Of a stretch of DNA of 64,000 nt, positions 53,970 through 63,912 are shown one piece after another. The notes beneath the pieces are model-generated. The model was not told where the DNA came from. It did not search any database and was given only the letters and a program-made list of their open reading frames with translations. Origin of the DNA: Pseudomonas sp. N40(2020) (GTDB lineage: Bacteria; Pseudomonadota; Gammaproteobacteria; Pseudomonadales; Pseudomonadaceae); assembly GCF_014472415.1 (NCBI RefSeq), contig NZ_JACSZV010000006.1, positions 152,010 through 216,009 on the forward strand, given 5' to 3'. Position numbers and translations under genes: made by a program. Position 1 is the stretch's first letter. Every line of letters begins with the position of its first letter.

Positions 53970-54740
53970 GTGACACCACTCATGATCACCCTGCTTGTCA
54001 TAGCCGGGATCGCAATTCTGATCGCCATTGGCTACATGAACCATGTGGTGGAAAACAACAAGGTAGAGAAGATCCGTACCAAGGTCGAACTCAACGACCG
54101 CCTGCGCCGCTGCGGCGAACTGACCGAGACCTTCCCCGGCCAGTTCATGACCCCGGCACTCAAGCTGCTGCTGACCCGACTGGAACTGAACGTCTGCCAG
54201 CGTCTGCTGAACCTGGAAAAAACCAGCGCTACAACCAAAGCACGCATCACCGAACTCAACGCGCTGGTGGCCCAGGGCGAATCGATCCCGGTCAACAATC
54301 CGCCGGCGCCGATCCTGACCGAAGCCAAAGCCAAAGATGTACGCTTCCTGCTCGAAGCCCTCCACGGCCAGATCACCCGCGCCGCGCATGACGGCTTCCT
54401 GCCGCCGAACGAAGCCAAACACTGGGTGCGTGAAGTCCGCCACATTCTGGTCCTGCTGCACATCGAGTTCTTCAACAACCTCGGCCAGCAGTCCCTGCAA
54501 CAAAACCAGCCCGGCCAGGCCCGCCTCGCTTTCGAACGCGGCGTGCAATACCTGCGCAAACAGCAGGACCCGCAAATTTACTCCGAACAACTTCAATACC
54601 TGGAGAAACTGCTGGCCCGCGCCAACGCCCAGGTCATGGACAAGATTGCACCGGTTGAAGGTGAAGAAAACCAACTGACTGCAGGGCTCAAAGATGTTGA
54701 AGCCGATGCAGACTGGAAGAAGAAAGCGATCTACGACTGA
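53970..54740 (+). CDS. Conserved membrane-anchored protein of unknown function
   Basis: 256 residues. One N-terminal membrane helix (LMITLLVIAGIAILIAIGYM, residues 4-23) then a helical, Gln/Leu-rich cytoplasmic body (LLHIEFFNNLGQQSLQQNQP, QARLAFERGVQYLRKQQDPQ) that looks tetratricopeptide-like in its last third. I do not recognise a family. GTG start at 53970 after AAAGAGGTCTTACCG. Single gene between the tRNA operon and repeat DNA, with its own terminator. A scaffold or assembly role is only a guess. Confidence 0.75.
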   Translation: MTPLMITLLVIAGIAILIAIGYMNHVVENNKVEKIRTKVELNDRLRRCGELTETFPGQFMTPALKLLLTRLELNVCQRLLNLEKTSATTKARITELNALVAQGESIPVNNPPAPILTEAKAKDVRFLLEALHGQITRAAHDGFLPPNEAKHWVREVRHILVLLHIEFFNNLGQQSLQQNQPGQARLAFERGVQYLRKQQDPQIYSEQLQYLEKLLARANAQVMDKIAPVEGEENQLTAGLKDVEADADWKKKAIYD

Positions 54741-54758
54741 TCAAAGATGCTGAAAGAG

Positions 54759-54783
54759 AAGCCACCGAGAGGTGGCTTTTTTG
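54759..54783 (+). terminator. Terminator after the membrane-anchored protein gene
   Basis: AAGCCACC (54759-54766) and GGTGGCTT (54771-54778), loop GAGA, T6 tract, 18 nt past the stop. Confidence 0.92.
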
Positions 54784-54830
54784 TGGCTCTTGATTGGGGA
54801 AGACTGAAAGAGATGGGTTGTTTGATAAAC

Positions 54831-54931
54831 CGCGTTCGCGAGCAGGCTCGCTCCCACAGTTAACTGCATGCCCCCTGCCAGAGACCGGTCGGCTGTAAGG
54901 CCGCCATCGCCAGCAGGCTGGCTCCTACAGT
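54831..54931. repeat. Two REP-like direct copies
   Basis: CGCGAGCAGGCTCGCTCCCAC (20 of it: GCGAGCAGGCTCGCTCCCAC, 54838-54857) and CGCCAGCAGGCTGGCTCCTA (54908-54927) are related units of a second Pseudomonas REP class (AGCAGGCT...GCTCC), in direct orientation. Confidence 0.8.
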
Positions 54932-54939
54932 TTCAATTT

Positions 54940-55320
54940 GTGTGCGCCCCATGCGGCAAAGCCGCCCCACTCAACACAATGAGCGTTAGCTCGAGTGCAG
55001 CTTTTGATCTTAAAGCCCGTCGGAAGGCTGAGTGGAGGGATTGATCCGGGGGTGGGAGCGCAGCGACCGTTTGGCGAAGCCAAACACATCGAGAGGAGGT
55101 GCAGCGCAGCAAACCGGAGGCGATGCGCCCGGATCAATCCCGTAGCGAAGGAACCCGAGCCACAGCGAGGGCCGAACGTCAGGGTAAAGCCTTTTTGGTT
55201 ACCTTTTCGGCGTTTGGAAAAGGTGACCCGCCGTAAGGGCGGAACCGTAATCCGCAACACCACAAAAAACGGATATTCACAAAAAACCATGAACCTGGTC
55301 GGCCCTAAGGCCGCCAAGGC
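54940..55320. repeat. Inverted-repeat element downstream of the chemoreceptor gene
   Basis: No gene. A 14-nt arm GGGATTGATCCGGG (55037-55050) is matched by its exact complement at 55128-55141; inside lies the palindrome GTTTGGCGAAGCCAAAC (55069-55085). A zone of purine-rich text (55185-55240) follows. The layout is that of a long foldback element; from memory, similar stretches occur as dispersed repeats in P. fluorescens genomes. Confidence 0.6.
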
Positions 55321-57288
55321 TCAAAGCCGAAAATGCCCAACCATCCCCCGCAACTCCCCCCCCAACTGCGCCAGCTCAATACTCGAAGCCGCATTCCCGC
55401 GCATCGCAATCGAAGACTGATCCGCACTCGCGCGAATACTCGTCACACTGCGATTAATCTCCTCGGCCACCGAACTCTGCTCCTCGGCAGCCGCCGCAAT
55501 CTGCTGATTCATCTGCTGAATCAACGAAACCGCCGCCGCAATACTCCCCAACGCACTTTCCGTCTGCAACGCATCACTCACCGCCAACTTCACCAACTCA
55601 CCACTGCTCTGAATCTGCTGCACCGACGAATGCGCCGCTGAGCGCAACGCACTGACCAACCGCTCGATCTCCTCGGTCGATTGCTGCGTGCGTCTGGCCA
55701 GCGCACGAACCTCATCCGCCACCACCGCAAAGCCCCTGCCCTGCTCCCCCGCCCGCGCCGCCTCGATCGCCGCATTCAACGCCAACAGATTGGTCTGCTC
55801 GGCCACGCTTTTGATCACCTCCAGCACCGTACCGATATTCTGGATTTCAGCACTGAGGCTCTCGATGCTGGAACTGGCCGACGTCGCCGAATCCGCCAGC
55901 TGTTCGATCCGTGCCATGCTCTGGCGCACCACCTGCTGACCGCTCTCGACCTTGTCGTCCGCAGTCTGCGCCGCCAACGCCGCCTCTTCAGCGTTGCGCG
56001 CAACATCGTGGACGGTGGCGGTCATCTGATTCATCGCCGTGGCCACCTGCTCGGTTTCCTCCTTCTGACTGCTGACCTCAAGATTGGTCTGTTCGGTCAC
56101 TGCCGACAGTGATTGCGCAGAACTGGCCAGTTGCTCGATACCGGCCTGCAAGCCGCTGACAATAGTGCTGAGGCCTGCGCCCATCTGCTGCATCGCCAAC
56201 ATCAACTGGCCAATCTCGTCACGCCGGGTCACCTCGACAGTCGCGCTCAGATCCCCGGCCGCAATCCGCTGCGCAACAGTGATCACACTGCGTAACGGTG
56301 CGACGATCAGTCGAGTAATCACCCACGCCGCAATCAACCCGACCAGCAGTGCCAGCGCCGAAGAGCCCACAATCAACACCGAATTCTTTTTCAGTTCCGC
56401 CTGCATGGCTGCGTCTTCGGCAACGTAAGCCTGATCCACCCTCTTCACCACTTGCGCAGCACGCTGGTGCAATTGTTCGTACACCGTCTTTTCCTGATCA
56501 AGCAACCCGGTGTACTCGGCCAGCTTGTCGTTGAAGCCGGCGATATGTCCGGAGACCTCATTAAGCACCGTCAGATAACCCTCATCCTTGACCATGGATT
56601 TCAACTCTTCGGCTTGAGTCTGTGCCTGGGCGGCCTGTTCGATATTGCCCTTGCCCGCACTGTCGGTATCGCCCTTGCGGCTTTGATCCAGACGAATCCG
56701 CGCCTCATTCATTGCTTGCAGCATCAGCCTCGACACCTGACTGACCTGATTGGCCTGCTCGATGAACTGCGCACCGTCCTTACCCTCGCTGTCCTTCAAG
56801 GTATACGCACCGTCATCGGCCAACCCGGCCTGCAACACGTCGAGGTTGTTGGCCACACTGGAGACCGACCAACTGGCCATTTCCAAAGCCAGATCCTTGG
56901 CCTGGGTCAACGAGACGAACTCATCGAACGACTTGCGATAGGCCCCCAGCGATTGCTCGACATCGGTCATTACCGGCACGTTGGCCGGCGATTGCGCCTT
57001 GAGCGCGTTGGCCTGAGCCATCAAACCATCCACGCCTTCGCGCAAGGCATCGGCCGTTTTCGGGTTACCGCGCAAGGCGTATTCCTGCTCAAGCAGGCGA
57101 ACCTTGAGCAGGCTGCTATTGAGCGAGGACATCTGTTTCAGCCCGTCGAAGCGCAGACTGATGGTTTGCAGGGACCAGACGCCAATGGCCGCCACCAGCG
57201 CGGTCAGCAGCAAAACCAGCACAAACCCGATACCCAGTTTTTTCGCCATACCGAGGTTGGCAAAACGTCCTTGCACGGCTGAAATCAT
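55321..57288 (-). CDS. Methyl-accepting chemotaxis protein with HBM-type sensor
   Basis: 655 residues. Membrane helix 1 ([20 protein letters not shown], residues 18-37), a long all-helical periplasmic domain to about 315 with the pattern of the helical bimodular (HBM) family (McpS/McpQ type), helix 2 ([20 protein letters not shown]), HAMP, and a signalling domain with the hairpin tip [40 protein letters not shown] receptors sense TCA-cycle acids, citrate or polyamines. No C-terminal pentapeptide for CheR is seen. ATG at 57288 follows AGGGGACTACGCGCA; the upstream extension is not family-like. It ends 1 nt from the inverted-repeat element. Confidence 0.88.
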   Translation of the reverse strand: MISAVQGRFANLGMAKKLGIGFVLVLLLTALVAAIGVWSLQTISLRFDGLKQMSSLNSSLLKVRLLEQEYALRGNPKTADALREGVDGLMAQANALKAQSPANVPVMTDVEQSLGAYRKSFDEFVSLTQAKDLALEMASWSVSSVANNLDVLQAGLADDGAYTLKDSEGKDGAQFIEQANQVSQVSRLMLQAMNEARIRLDQSRKGDTDSAGKGNIEQAAQAQTQAEELKSMVKDEGYLTVLNEVSGHIAGFNDKLAEYTGLLDQEKTVYEQLHQRAAQVVKRVDQAYVAEDAAMQAELKKNSVLIVGSSALALLVGLIAAWVITRLIVAPLRSVITVAQRIAAGDLSATVEVTRRDEIGQLMLAMQQMGAGLSTIVSGLQAGIEQLASSAQSLSAVTEQTNLEVSSQKEETEQVATAMNQMTATVHDVARNAEEAALAAQTADDKVESGQQVVRQSMARIEQLADSATSASSSIESLSAEIQNIGTVLEVIKSVAEQTNLLALNAAIEAARAGEQGRGFAVVADEVRALARRTQQSTEEIERLVSALRSAAHSSVQQIQSSGELVKLAVSDALQTESALGSIAAAVSLIQQMNQQIAAAAEEQSSVAEEINRSVTSIRASADQSSIAMRGNAASSIELAQLGGELRGMVGHFRL

Positions 57289-57396
57289 TGCGCGTAGTCC
57301 CCTGCCAAAGTCTGTTGACGAAGAGTCGCAATGGCCATGAACCAGCACAAGTCTCTGGCGTCGGAATAATGGCAAAAAGCTACGCCTGCGTCGTTT

Positions 57397-58797
57397 TCAG
57401 AACACTTGAGGTCGATCCGAACGGGCATTGCGAAAAAACTGTCGGGCACGCGGATCGCAGGCGTAAGCCACGTTGATGCGCAGCCAATCGCCGGCCTCGC
57501 CATTGGGACTGAAGGCATCAGGGGTCGACAGCAATACGCCGCAACGTTGAGCCAGCTGATACACCTGTGCCTGATCGGTCATTCGTGAACGAGCCCAGAT
57601 GAACAACCCGCCAGTCGGCTTGCCGAATACTTCCCAGTCGGCGTCCTCCAGCGCCTGCAGCGCGGCGGCGCGATCGGCATTCAGGCGCTGCCGCTGACGG
57701 TTTACGAGTTTGCGGTAAGCACCCGTCGCCAACAGGCTGGTCAACACCGCCTCGGAAAACCTCGAGCCTCCCAGGCCACTGATCATCTTCACCTGAGCCA
57801 GCCGCTCAATCAGCTTACTGTCGGCCTTCACAAAACCGACCCGCAACGAACTACTCAGTGTCTTGGAAAAACTGCCCACATAGATGACACGCCCATCGTC
57901 ATCCAGTGCGGCCAGACGCGCACCGTTACCCGTGTGCAAGTCAGCGTAGACATCGTCTTCGATCAGGCGCACATCGTAGAGTTTGCTCAGTTGCATGACC
58001 CGCTGAGCCACCGCCGGCGTCAGGCAACTGCCGGTGGGATTGTGATGATGGCTGTTGATGAAGAATGCGCCGGGCTGAAACTGTTGCAGCAAAACCTCGA
58101 GCGCCTCGAGATCCGGCCCGCTGGGCGTGCGACGCACCTCGAGCATGCGCACGCCATGCAGGCGCAAAAGGTCGAACAGCGGCGCATAACCGGGCGTCTC
58201 GACCACCACGCAGTCGCCGGCCTTGAACAACGTACGGACGATCAGATCCAGCGCGTGGCTGGCACCACATGTGCTCAACAACTGCGTGCTGCGGGCCTCG
58301 ATACTGAATAGTTTGAGGCGTTTGACGATCTGCTCGCGCAACGCCGCGAGGCCCAGTGGCGTGCTGTAGTTGAACAGACTGGCCATGTCGGTACGCGCCA
58401 CTTCACGCAATGCGTAGCTGAGATCGTCGGGCTCGCGCCAGCTCTCCGGCAAACCACCACCGCCGAGTTTCAAGCCGCTTGTTGCGCCGCACACAGCATC
58501 GCACCAGGCATATCGTCCCTCGATTGACAGCAACTCGTCCTCCGCGCCCTCCCTGGAAGGCGACGCTGCCACGATAAAGCCAGCACCCTGACGCGTGCTC
58601 AGAACGCCCTGCGACACCAACCGCTCACAAGCCTCGACAACACACGACTGGCTGAGCAGATTGCCCCGGGCGATTTGCCGAACGGAGGGCAAACGGGTGG
58701 CCGGTGGTACTCCGCTTTGCAGTATCCAGTCAGTCAGTCCGTCAACAATCTGCTGCACGACCGGCACCATTGCCTGTCGATCAATTCTCAATTCCAT
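57397..58797 (-). CDS. MocR-type regulator (GntR HTH plus aminotransferase domain)
   Basis: 466 residues. N-terminal GntR winged helix (TRLPSVRQIARGNLLSQSCV, residues 33-52, then the wing RQGAGFIVA) fused to a fold-type I aminotransferase domain with PLP lysine in YVGSFSKTLSSSLRVGF and INSHHHNPTGSCLTP. MocR proteins use PLP and an amino acid or amine as effector. CAGGAG precedes the ATG at 58797. Target genes are not obvious; it is divergent from nothing nearby on the plus strand. Confidence 0.88.
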   Translation of the reverse strand: MELRIDRQAMVPVVQQIVDGLTDWILQSGVPPATRLPSVRQIARGNLLSQSCVVEACERLVSQGVLSTRQGAGFIVAASPSREGAEDELLSIEGRYAWCDAVCGATSGLKLGGGGLPESWREPDDLSYALREVARTDMASLFNYSTPLGLAALREQIVKRLKLFSIEARSTQLLSTCGASHALDLIVRTLFKAGDCVVVETPGYAPLFDLLRLHGVRMLEVRRTPSGPDLEALEVLLQQFQPGAFFINSHHHNPTGSCLTPAVAQRVMQLSKLYDVRLIEDDVYADLHTGNGARLAALDDDGRVIYVGSFSKTLSSSLRVGFVKADSKLIERLAQVKMISGLGGSRFSEAVLTSLLATGAYRKLVNRQRQRLNADRAAALQALEDADWEVFGKPTGGLFIWARSRMTDQAQVYQLAQRCGVLLSTPDAFSPNGEAGDWLRINVAYACDPRARQFFRNARSDRPQVF

Positions 58798-58940
58798 GAG
58801 CAAGCAAACTCCTGTCCGTTTTGCTGGCGGCAGTAAATCACAGCCACGTCGCACAGGCTGTGCGACAACGCCGCCAAAAGCGACCGATCTAATCCTTTGA
58901 TACACATTGTTTAGCCGTTTAAGGGAACTGAAAGTGGCGC

Positions 58941-58969
58941 AAAAAAAAGCCCGCACGAATGCGGGCTTT
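58941..58969 (-). terminator. Terminator of the SDR gene
   Basis: AAAGCCCGCA (58946-58955) and TGCGGGCTTT (58960-58969), loop CGAA; on the minus strand a T8 run follows. Confidence 0.93.
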
Positions 58970-58985
58970 GTTCAGCAGCAACCTT

Positions 58986-59747
58986 TCAGAACGCGGTCAC
59001 GCCGCCATCCACGGCCAGCGAATGTCCGGTGGTGAATGCCGCGCCGTCGCTGCACAGGTACAACACTGCACTGGCAATTTCCTCGACCTTGCCGATGCGG
59101 CCTACCGGGTGCATCGCGTTGGCGAACTCGCCCTTCTTCGGATCGGCCTCGTAGGCACGGCGAAACATGTCAGTGTCGATTACCGCCGGGCACACCGCAT
59201 TGACGCGGATTTTCTTTTTCGCGTACTCGATGGCGGCCGACTTGGTCAGACCGATCACCGCGTGTTTCGACGCCGCGTAAATGCTCATCTTCGGCGCCGC
59301 CCCGAGCCCCGCCACCGATGCGGTGTTGACGATCGCTCCGCCGCCCTGCGCCAGCAACAGCGGCAATTGATACTTCATGCACAGCCAGACGCCTTTGACA
59401 TTGACGCCCATGATGGCGTCGAACTCATCCATCGAGCTGTCGGCCAGTTTGCCTTTCTCGATTTCGATACCGGCATTATTGAAGGCATAGTCGAGACGGC
59501 CGTAGGTATTGATCACCTCGTCCATCAGATTTTTTACTTCGCTTTCGACGGTAACGTTGCAACGCACGAAAGTCGCTTCGCCACCGGCTGTACGAATCAG
59601 CGCAACCGTGCCCTCGCCCCCGGCCGCGTCCAGATCGGCCACCACCACTTTCAAGCCTTCGGCGGCGAATGCCTGGGCGGTCGCTCGGCCGATGCCGTTG
59701 CCGGCTCCGGTGACTACAGCAACCTGACCGGAAAACGTCATGCTCAT
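58986..59747 (-). CDS. SDR-family oxidoreductase
   Basis: 253 residues, classical SDR: VVTGAGNGIGRA, NNAGIEIEKGKL, catalytic Ser in VNTASVAGLGAA and YAASK. C-terminal GHSLAVDGGVTAF is typical. The substrate is not visible; relatives include 2,5-dichloro-2,5-cyclohexadiene-1,4-diol-like and glucose-type dehydrogenases. AGGACATAAC precedes the ATG at 59747, at slightly wide spacing. Single gene with its own terminator. Confidence 0.85.
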   Translation of the reverse strand: MSMTFSGQVAVVTGAGNGIGRATAQAFAAEGLKVVVADLDAAGGEGTVALIRTAGGEATFVRCNVTVESEVKNLMDEVINTYGRLDYAFNNAGIEIEKGKLADSSMDEFDAIMGVNVKGVWLCMKYQLPLLLAQGGGAIVNTASVAGLGAAPKMSIYAASKHAVIGLTKSAAIEYAKKKIRVNAVCPAVIDTDMFRRAYEADPKKGEFANAMHPVGRIGKVEEIASAVLYLCSDGAAFTTGHSLAVDGGVTAF

Positions 59748-59987
59748 TGTTATGTCCTCGAAGGGTATGATGCAGGGAGAGAGTTTGAGATTTGCAGCAT
59801 AGCCATTGGGGGTGGACGGACGTCAGTACTATCAGAAGGCTGTTTATGCCCCCATGCGCCGCAGTGATAGAACCCCACCAATAACTATCACTGCACTGGA
59901 TTGGAATGCATTCGCCGCATCAGCCAACCTTGCGACATCGCCGCTGAAGGTCTATCAACAAGGCTTCATTCAGCTCGAGTGCCTGCC

Positions 59988-60992
59988 ATGACCAACCAGA
60001 CCAATCGCCAGTTCCTGCTCGCCAAACGCCCGGTGGGCGCTGCGACTCGCGAGACTTTCACTTATCAGGAAGTACCGGTGGGCGAACCGGCGGCGGGACA
60101 GATACTGGTGAAGAACGAATACCTGTCCCTCGACCCGGCCATGCGTGGCTGGATGAATGAGGGCAAGTCCTACATCCCGCCGGTCGGCATCGGTGAAGTC
60201 ATGCGCGCCTTGGGCGTCGGCAAAGTCATCGCTTCGAACAATCCGGGGTTCGCGGTCGGGGACTACGTCAACGGCGCGATCGGCGTGCAGGATTATTTCC
60301 TCGGCGAGCCGCGAGGTTTCTACAAGGTCGATCCGAAACTGGCACCGTTACCGGTGTATTTATCTGCGCTGGGCATGACCGGCATGACCGCGTACTTCGC
60401 CTTACTCGACGTCGGTGCACCGAAGGCTGGTGACACCGTGGTGCTTTCCGGCGCGGCCGGTGCGGTGGGCAGCATTGCCGGACAGATCGCCAAGATCAAA
60501 GGCTGCCGGGTGATCGGCATTGCCGGCGGTGCCGACAAGAGCAAATACCTGATAGATGAACTGGGCTTTGACGGCGCCATCGATTACAAAAACGAAGACG
60601 TGCTGGCCGGGCTCAAGCGTGAATGTCCGAAAGGTGTGGACGTGTATTTCGATAACGTCGGCGGCGACATTCTCGATGCGGTGCTGAGTCGCCTAGCCCC
60701 GAAAGCGCGGGTGGTGATCTGCGGCGCCATCAGCCAGTACAACAATAAAGAGGCGGTAAAAGGCCCGGCCAACTATTTGTCGTTGTTGGTCAATCGTGCG
60801 CGCATGGAAGGTTTTGTGGTGATGGACTATGCGGCGCAGTACGCGAGTGCCGCGCAGGAAATGGCCGGGTGGATGGCCAAGGGGCAGCTCAAGAGCAAGG
60901 AAGACATCGTCGAAGGACTGGAGACATTCCCGGAGACGCTGATGAAACTGTTCAGCGGTGAGAACTTTGGCAAGTTGGTGTTGAAGGTCTAA
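59988..60992 (+). CDS. NADP-dependent medium-chain oxidoreductase (CurA/leukotriene B4 dehydrogenase-like)
   Basis: 334 residues. N-terminal domain with NEYLSLDPAMRGWMNEGKSY and the Rossmann motif VVLSGAAGAVGSIAGQIAKI, then ISQYNN and the C-terminal LFSGENFGKLVLKV. This is the zinc-free MDR group of enal/enone reductases such as curcumin reductase CurA. The ATG at 59988 is used; the longer in-frame extension has no family match. Ends 11 nt before a REP pair. Confidence 0.88.
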   Translation: MTNQTNRQFLLAKRPVGAATRETFTYQEVPVGEPAAGQILVKNEYLSLDPAMRGWMNEGKSYIPPVGIGEVMRALGVGKVIASNNPGFAVGDYVNGAIGVQDYFLGEPRGFYKVDPKLAPLPVYLSALGMTGMTAYFALLDVGAPKAGDTVVLSGAAGAVGSIAGQIAKIKGCRVIGIAGGADKSKYLIDELGFDGAIDYKNEDVLAGLKRECPKGVDVYFDNVGGDILDAVLSRLAPKARVVICGAISQYNNKEAVKGPANYLSLLVNRARMEGFVVMDYAAQYASAAQEMAGWMAKGQLKSKEDIVEGLETFPETLMKLFSGENFGKLVLKV

Positions 60993-61003
60993 CTCACAAC
61001 CAC

Positions 61004-61100
61004 TGTAGGAGCTGCCGAAGGCTGCGATCTTTTGGCGATACCGGCCTATTCAAAAAACACGGGCAAGATCAAAAGATCGCAGGCTGCGCCAGCTCCTACA
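61004..61100. repeat. REP doublet between oxidoreductase and pyrF genes
   Basis: Copy 1 at 61004-61033 (TGTAGGAGCTGCCGAAGGCT) and a diverged inverse at 61071-61100 (AAAAGATCGCAGGCTGCGCC), separated by 37 nt. Convergent 3' ends flank it; it may aid transcript end formation. Confidence 0.88.
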
Positions 61101-61119
61101 GGGTTTTGCGTTCGGGCTT

Positions 61120-61818
61120 TCAGGCGATTTCGGCCACTACGGAGGCCAACGCCTTGGCCGGATCCGCCGCCTGGCTGATCGGGCGGCCGATCACCAGGTA
61201 ATCGGAACCGGCATCCAGCGCCTGACGCGGGGTCAGAATGCGACGCTGGTCGTCCTGCGCGCTGCCCGCCGGACGAATCCCCGGGGTCACCAGTTGCAGC
61301 GAAGGATGTGCGGTTTTCAGGGCCTGGGCTTCCAGTGCCGAGCACACCAGTCCGTCCATCCCGGCCTTCTCGGCCAGTGCCGCCAGACGCAATACCTGCT
61401 CCTGCGGTTCGATATCCAGACCGATACCGGCCAGATCCTCGCGCTCCATGCTGGTCAGCACCGTCACGCCGATCAGCAGCGGTTGTGGGCCACTGCGCTT
61501 GTCCAGCTCTTCACGGCAGGCTGCCATCATGCGCATGCCACCGGAGCAATGCACGTTGACCATCCACACGCCCATCTCGGCAGCGGCTTTGACGGCCATC
61601 GCAGTGGTGTTTGGGATGTCGTGGAATTTCAGGTCAAGAAACACTTCAAAACCCTTGTCACGCAGGGTGCCGACGATTTCCGCGGCGCAACTGGTGAACA
61701 GTTCCTTGCCCACTTTGACCCGGCACAGTTTCGGGTCCAACTGGTCGGCCAGCTTCAGTGCGGCGTCACGGGTGGGGAAATCCAGGGCGACGATGATAGG
61801 AGTCTGGCAGACGGACAT
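61120..61818 (-). CDS. pyrF: Orotidine 5'-phosphate decarboxylase
   Basis: 232 residues, TIM barrel. [16 protein letters not shown], catalytic [10 protein letters not shown] (Asp, Lys, Asp), and [20 protein letters not shown] with the phosphate Arg. It makes UMP. The ATG at 61818 follows GAGAGCCCATCC; the in-frame extension upstream has no family match. Single gene, not near other pyr genes. Confidence 0.95.
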   Translation of the reverse strand: MSVCQTPIIVALDFPTRDAALKLADQLDPKLCRVKVGKELFTSCAAEIVGTLRDKGFEVFLDLKFHDIPNTTAMAVKAAAEMGVWMVNVHCSGGMRMMAACREELDKRSGPQPLLIGVTVLTSMEREDLAGIGLDIEPQEQVLRLAALAEKAGMDGLVCSALEAQALKTAHPSLQLVTPGIRPAGSAQDDQRRILTPRQALDAGSDYLVIGRPISQAADPAKALASVVAEIA

Positions 61819-62113
61819 GGATGGGCTCTCAGGCAGGTCGAAATCGGCGCGCATTGTAGCGGAACCGGCGGCGGCGCGGCACCCGATGATCGGTAAATCG
61901 TCGCGCCAACCGTGATCAGCATAGCGCTCGCTGCTATTGTGTCGACTCCGATACACAGCCGACACGCCACCAACAAGCACCCGCGCTAGCCTCGCCAGCC
62001 GCAACACGTCCTTACATCAGCACTTCCCGCCCCACGGCCGGACGCCTATGCTGAAACCACCACCTCGCAGCCCATCTTTGTGGTTGGCGGCCTACTGGCA
62101 GATAAACAGCCCC

Positions 62114-62863
62114 ATGCACAACAACCAAACCACCGTGAATGATGAGCAAAAAGACGACAAGCGCTGGAGCATCCGGGCCCTGATCGTCGACGATGACGTG
62201 CCGATCCGCGAGTTGATGATCGACTACCTCGCCCGTTTCAACATTCACGCCAGCGGCGTCACCGACGGCGCGGCGATGCGCCAGGCGATGCAGGCCGAGC
62301 ATTTCGATGTGGTGGTGCTGGATCTGATGCTGCCAGGCGAAGACGGCTTGTCGCTGTGCCGCTGGCTGCGCGCCGAATCGGACATCCCGATCCTGATGCT
62401 CACCGCCCGCTGCGAGCCCACTGACCGCATCATCGGCCTGGAATTGGGCGCTGATGACTACATGGCCAAACCGTTTGAACCGCGCGAACTGGTGGCGCGG
62501 ATCCAGACCATTCTGCGCCGCGTACGCGATGATCGCACCGAACAGCGAGCGAACATCCGCTTCGACAACTGGCGCCTGAACAGCGTCCTGCGCCAACTGA
62601 TCGCCGACAACGGCCTTGTGGTGCCCCTGTCCAACGCCGAATTCCGTTTGCTTTGGGTTTTCATCGAACGCCCGCGCCGAGTGCTCAGCCGCGAACAATT
62701 GCTTGACGCCGCCCGCGGGCGCTCGATCGAAGCGTTCGACCGCAGTATCGACCTGCTGGTCTCGCGCCTGCGGCAAAAACTCGGCGACGATCCAAAAGCC
62801 CCGCAGTTGATCAAGACCGTTCGCGGTGAGGGCTACCTGTTCGACGCCAGGGACATCGGCTGA
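62114..62863 (+). CDS. OmpR-family response regulator
   Basis: 249 residues. Receiver domain with IVDDDVPIRELM, phospho-acceptor Asp70 in VVVLDLMLPGEDG and conserved Lys in MAKPFEP; winged-helix DNA-binding domain (PLSNAEFRLLWVFIERPRRVLSREQLL, REIT replaced by the usual EFDRSIDLLVSRLRQKL). The ATG at 62114 (MHNNQTTVNDEQKDDKRW) is chosen; the one 25 codons earlier (MLKPPPRSPS) is possible and gives a proline-rich lead. No good ribosome site at either. The stop overlaps the kinase ATG by one base (TGATG). Confidence 0.88.
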   Translation: MHNNQTTVNDEQKDDKRWSIRALIVDDDVPIRELMIDYLARFNIHASGVTDGAAMRQAMQAEHFDVVVLDLMLPGEDGLSLCRWLRAESDIPILMLTARCEPTDRIIGLELGADDYMAKPFEPRELVARIQTILRRVRDDRTEQRANIRFDNWRLNSVLRQLIADNGLVVPLSNAEFRLLWVFIERPRRVLSREQLLDAARGRSIEAFDRSIDLLVSRLRQKLGDDPKAPQLIKTVRGEGYLFDARDIG

Positions 62864-63912
62864 TGCGGGCGCGCTTCGACACGCTGTTCGGCCGCCTGTT
62901 TGGCATGCTGTTCGCGGCGATCGTCCTGGCGCACCTGTTGGCGTTCACCTGGTTTCGCCTCTACGGCCCGCCACCGCCTCCGCCGCCACCGGAATTTTCC
63001 CAGAAAGCCGAGGGGCAACGTCCGCCCCAGGAACCGCGATACCCGCCACGCCTGCCTCGCCCGTGGTTTGGCGGGCCGATCGTGCCGCTGACGTTTCAGT
63101 TTGTCTCGCTGATAATTGCCGCGTGGTACGGCGCCAAACTGCTGAGTCGGCCGATCCAGCGCCTGAGCGACGCGGCCGAACGCCTCAGCGAAGACCTCGA
63201 CAGCCCACCGCTCGACGAATCCGGGCCGCGCGAAGCCAGGCAAGCGGCGCACACCTTCAACCTGATGCAGCATCGCATTCGCGAACAGGTTCAACAGCGC
63301 GCACGCATGCTCGGCGCCGTCTCCCACGATCTGCGCACACCGCTGTCACGCCTGAAACTGCGTCTGGAAAACATCAGCGACGACAAGTTGCAAAGCCAGA
63401 TGCGTCAGGATCTGAACGACATGATCGGCATGCTCGACGCCACCCTCACCTACCTGCACGAACAACGTACCAGCGAAGCGCTGCAACTGATGGACGTGCA
63501 GGCGCTGGTCGAATCGTTGTGCGAAAACGCTCAGGATCAAGGCGCTGACGTGCAAGTCAGCGGCCATTGCGCACCGATGCAGGTGCAGCCGATGGCGCTG
63601 CGTTCGTGTATCAACAACCTGATGGACAATGCCCTGCGCTATGCCGGGCAGGCGCGCATCGAATTGCAGGATCAGCGCGAGCAACTGCTGATCCGCGTGA
63701 TCGACCACGGGCCGGGGATTGCCGAGGACAAGCGCGAGGCGGTGTTCGAACCGTTCTATCGCCTGGAAGGTTCGCGCAACCGCAATTCCGGTGGCGTGGG
63801 CTTGGGCATGACCATCGCCCGCGAGGCAGCGCAGCGTTTGGGCGGGCAATTGAACCTGGAAGAAACACCGGGTGGCGGCCTGACGGCAATCATCCGTTTG
63901 CCCCGCACCTGA
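62863..63912 (+). CDS. Sensor histidine kinase (EnvZ/RstB type)
   Basis: 349 residues. Membrane helix 1 (residues 10-30), a short periplasmic loop of about 40 residues that is almost all proline and charge (an eight-proline run at residues 36-43, then PRYPPRLPRPWFGG), helix 2 (VPLTFQFVSLIIAAWYGAKL), HAMP, HisKA with His155 in GAVSHDLRTPLSRLKL, and HATPase with NNLMDNALRYA and GVGLGMTIAREAAQRLGG. The loop is too small for a classical ligand pocket, so it probably senses membrane state or a partner protein. It ends in the window. Confidence 0.9.
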   Translation: MRARFDTLFGRLFGMLFAAIVLAHLLAFTWFRLYGPPPPPPPPEFSQKAEGQRPPQEPRYPPRLPRPWFGGPIVPLTFQFVSLIIAAWYGAKLLSRPIQRLSDAAERLSEDLDSPPLDESGPREARQAAHTFNLMQHRIREQVQQRARMLGAVSHDLRTPLSRLKLRLENISDDKLQSQMRQDLNDMIGMLDATLTYLHEQRTSEALQLMDVQALVESLCENAQDQGADVQVSGHCAPMQVQPMALRSCINNLMDNALRYAGQARIELQDQREQLLIRVIDHGPGIAEDKREAVFEPFYRLEGSRNRNSGGVGLGMTIAREAAQRLGGQLNLEETPGGGLTAIIRLPRT

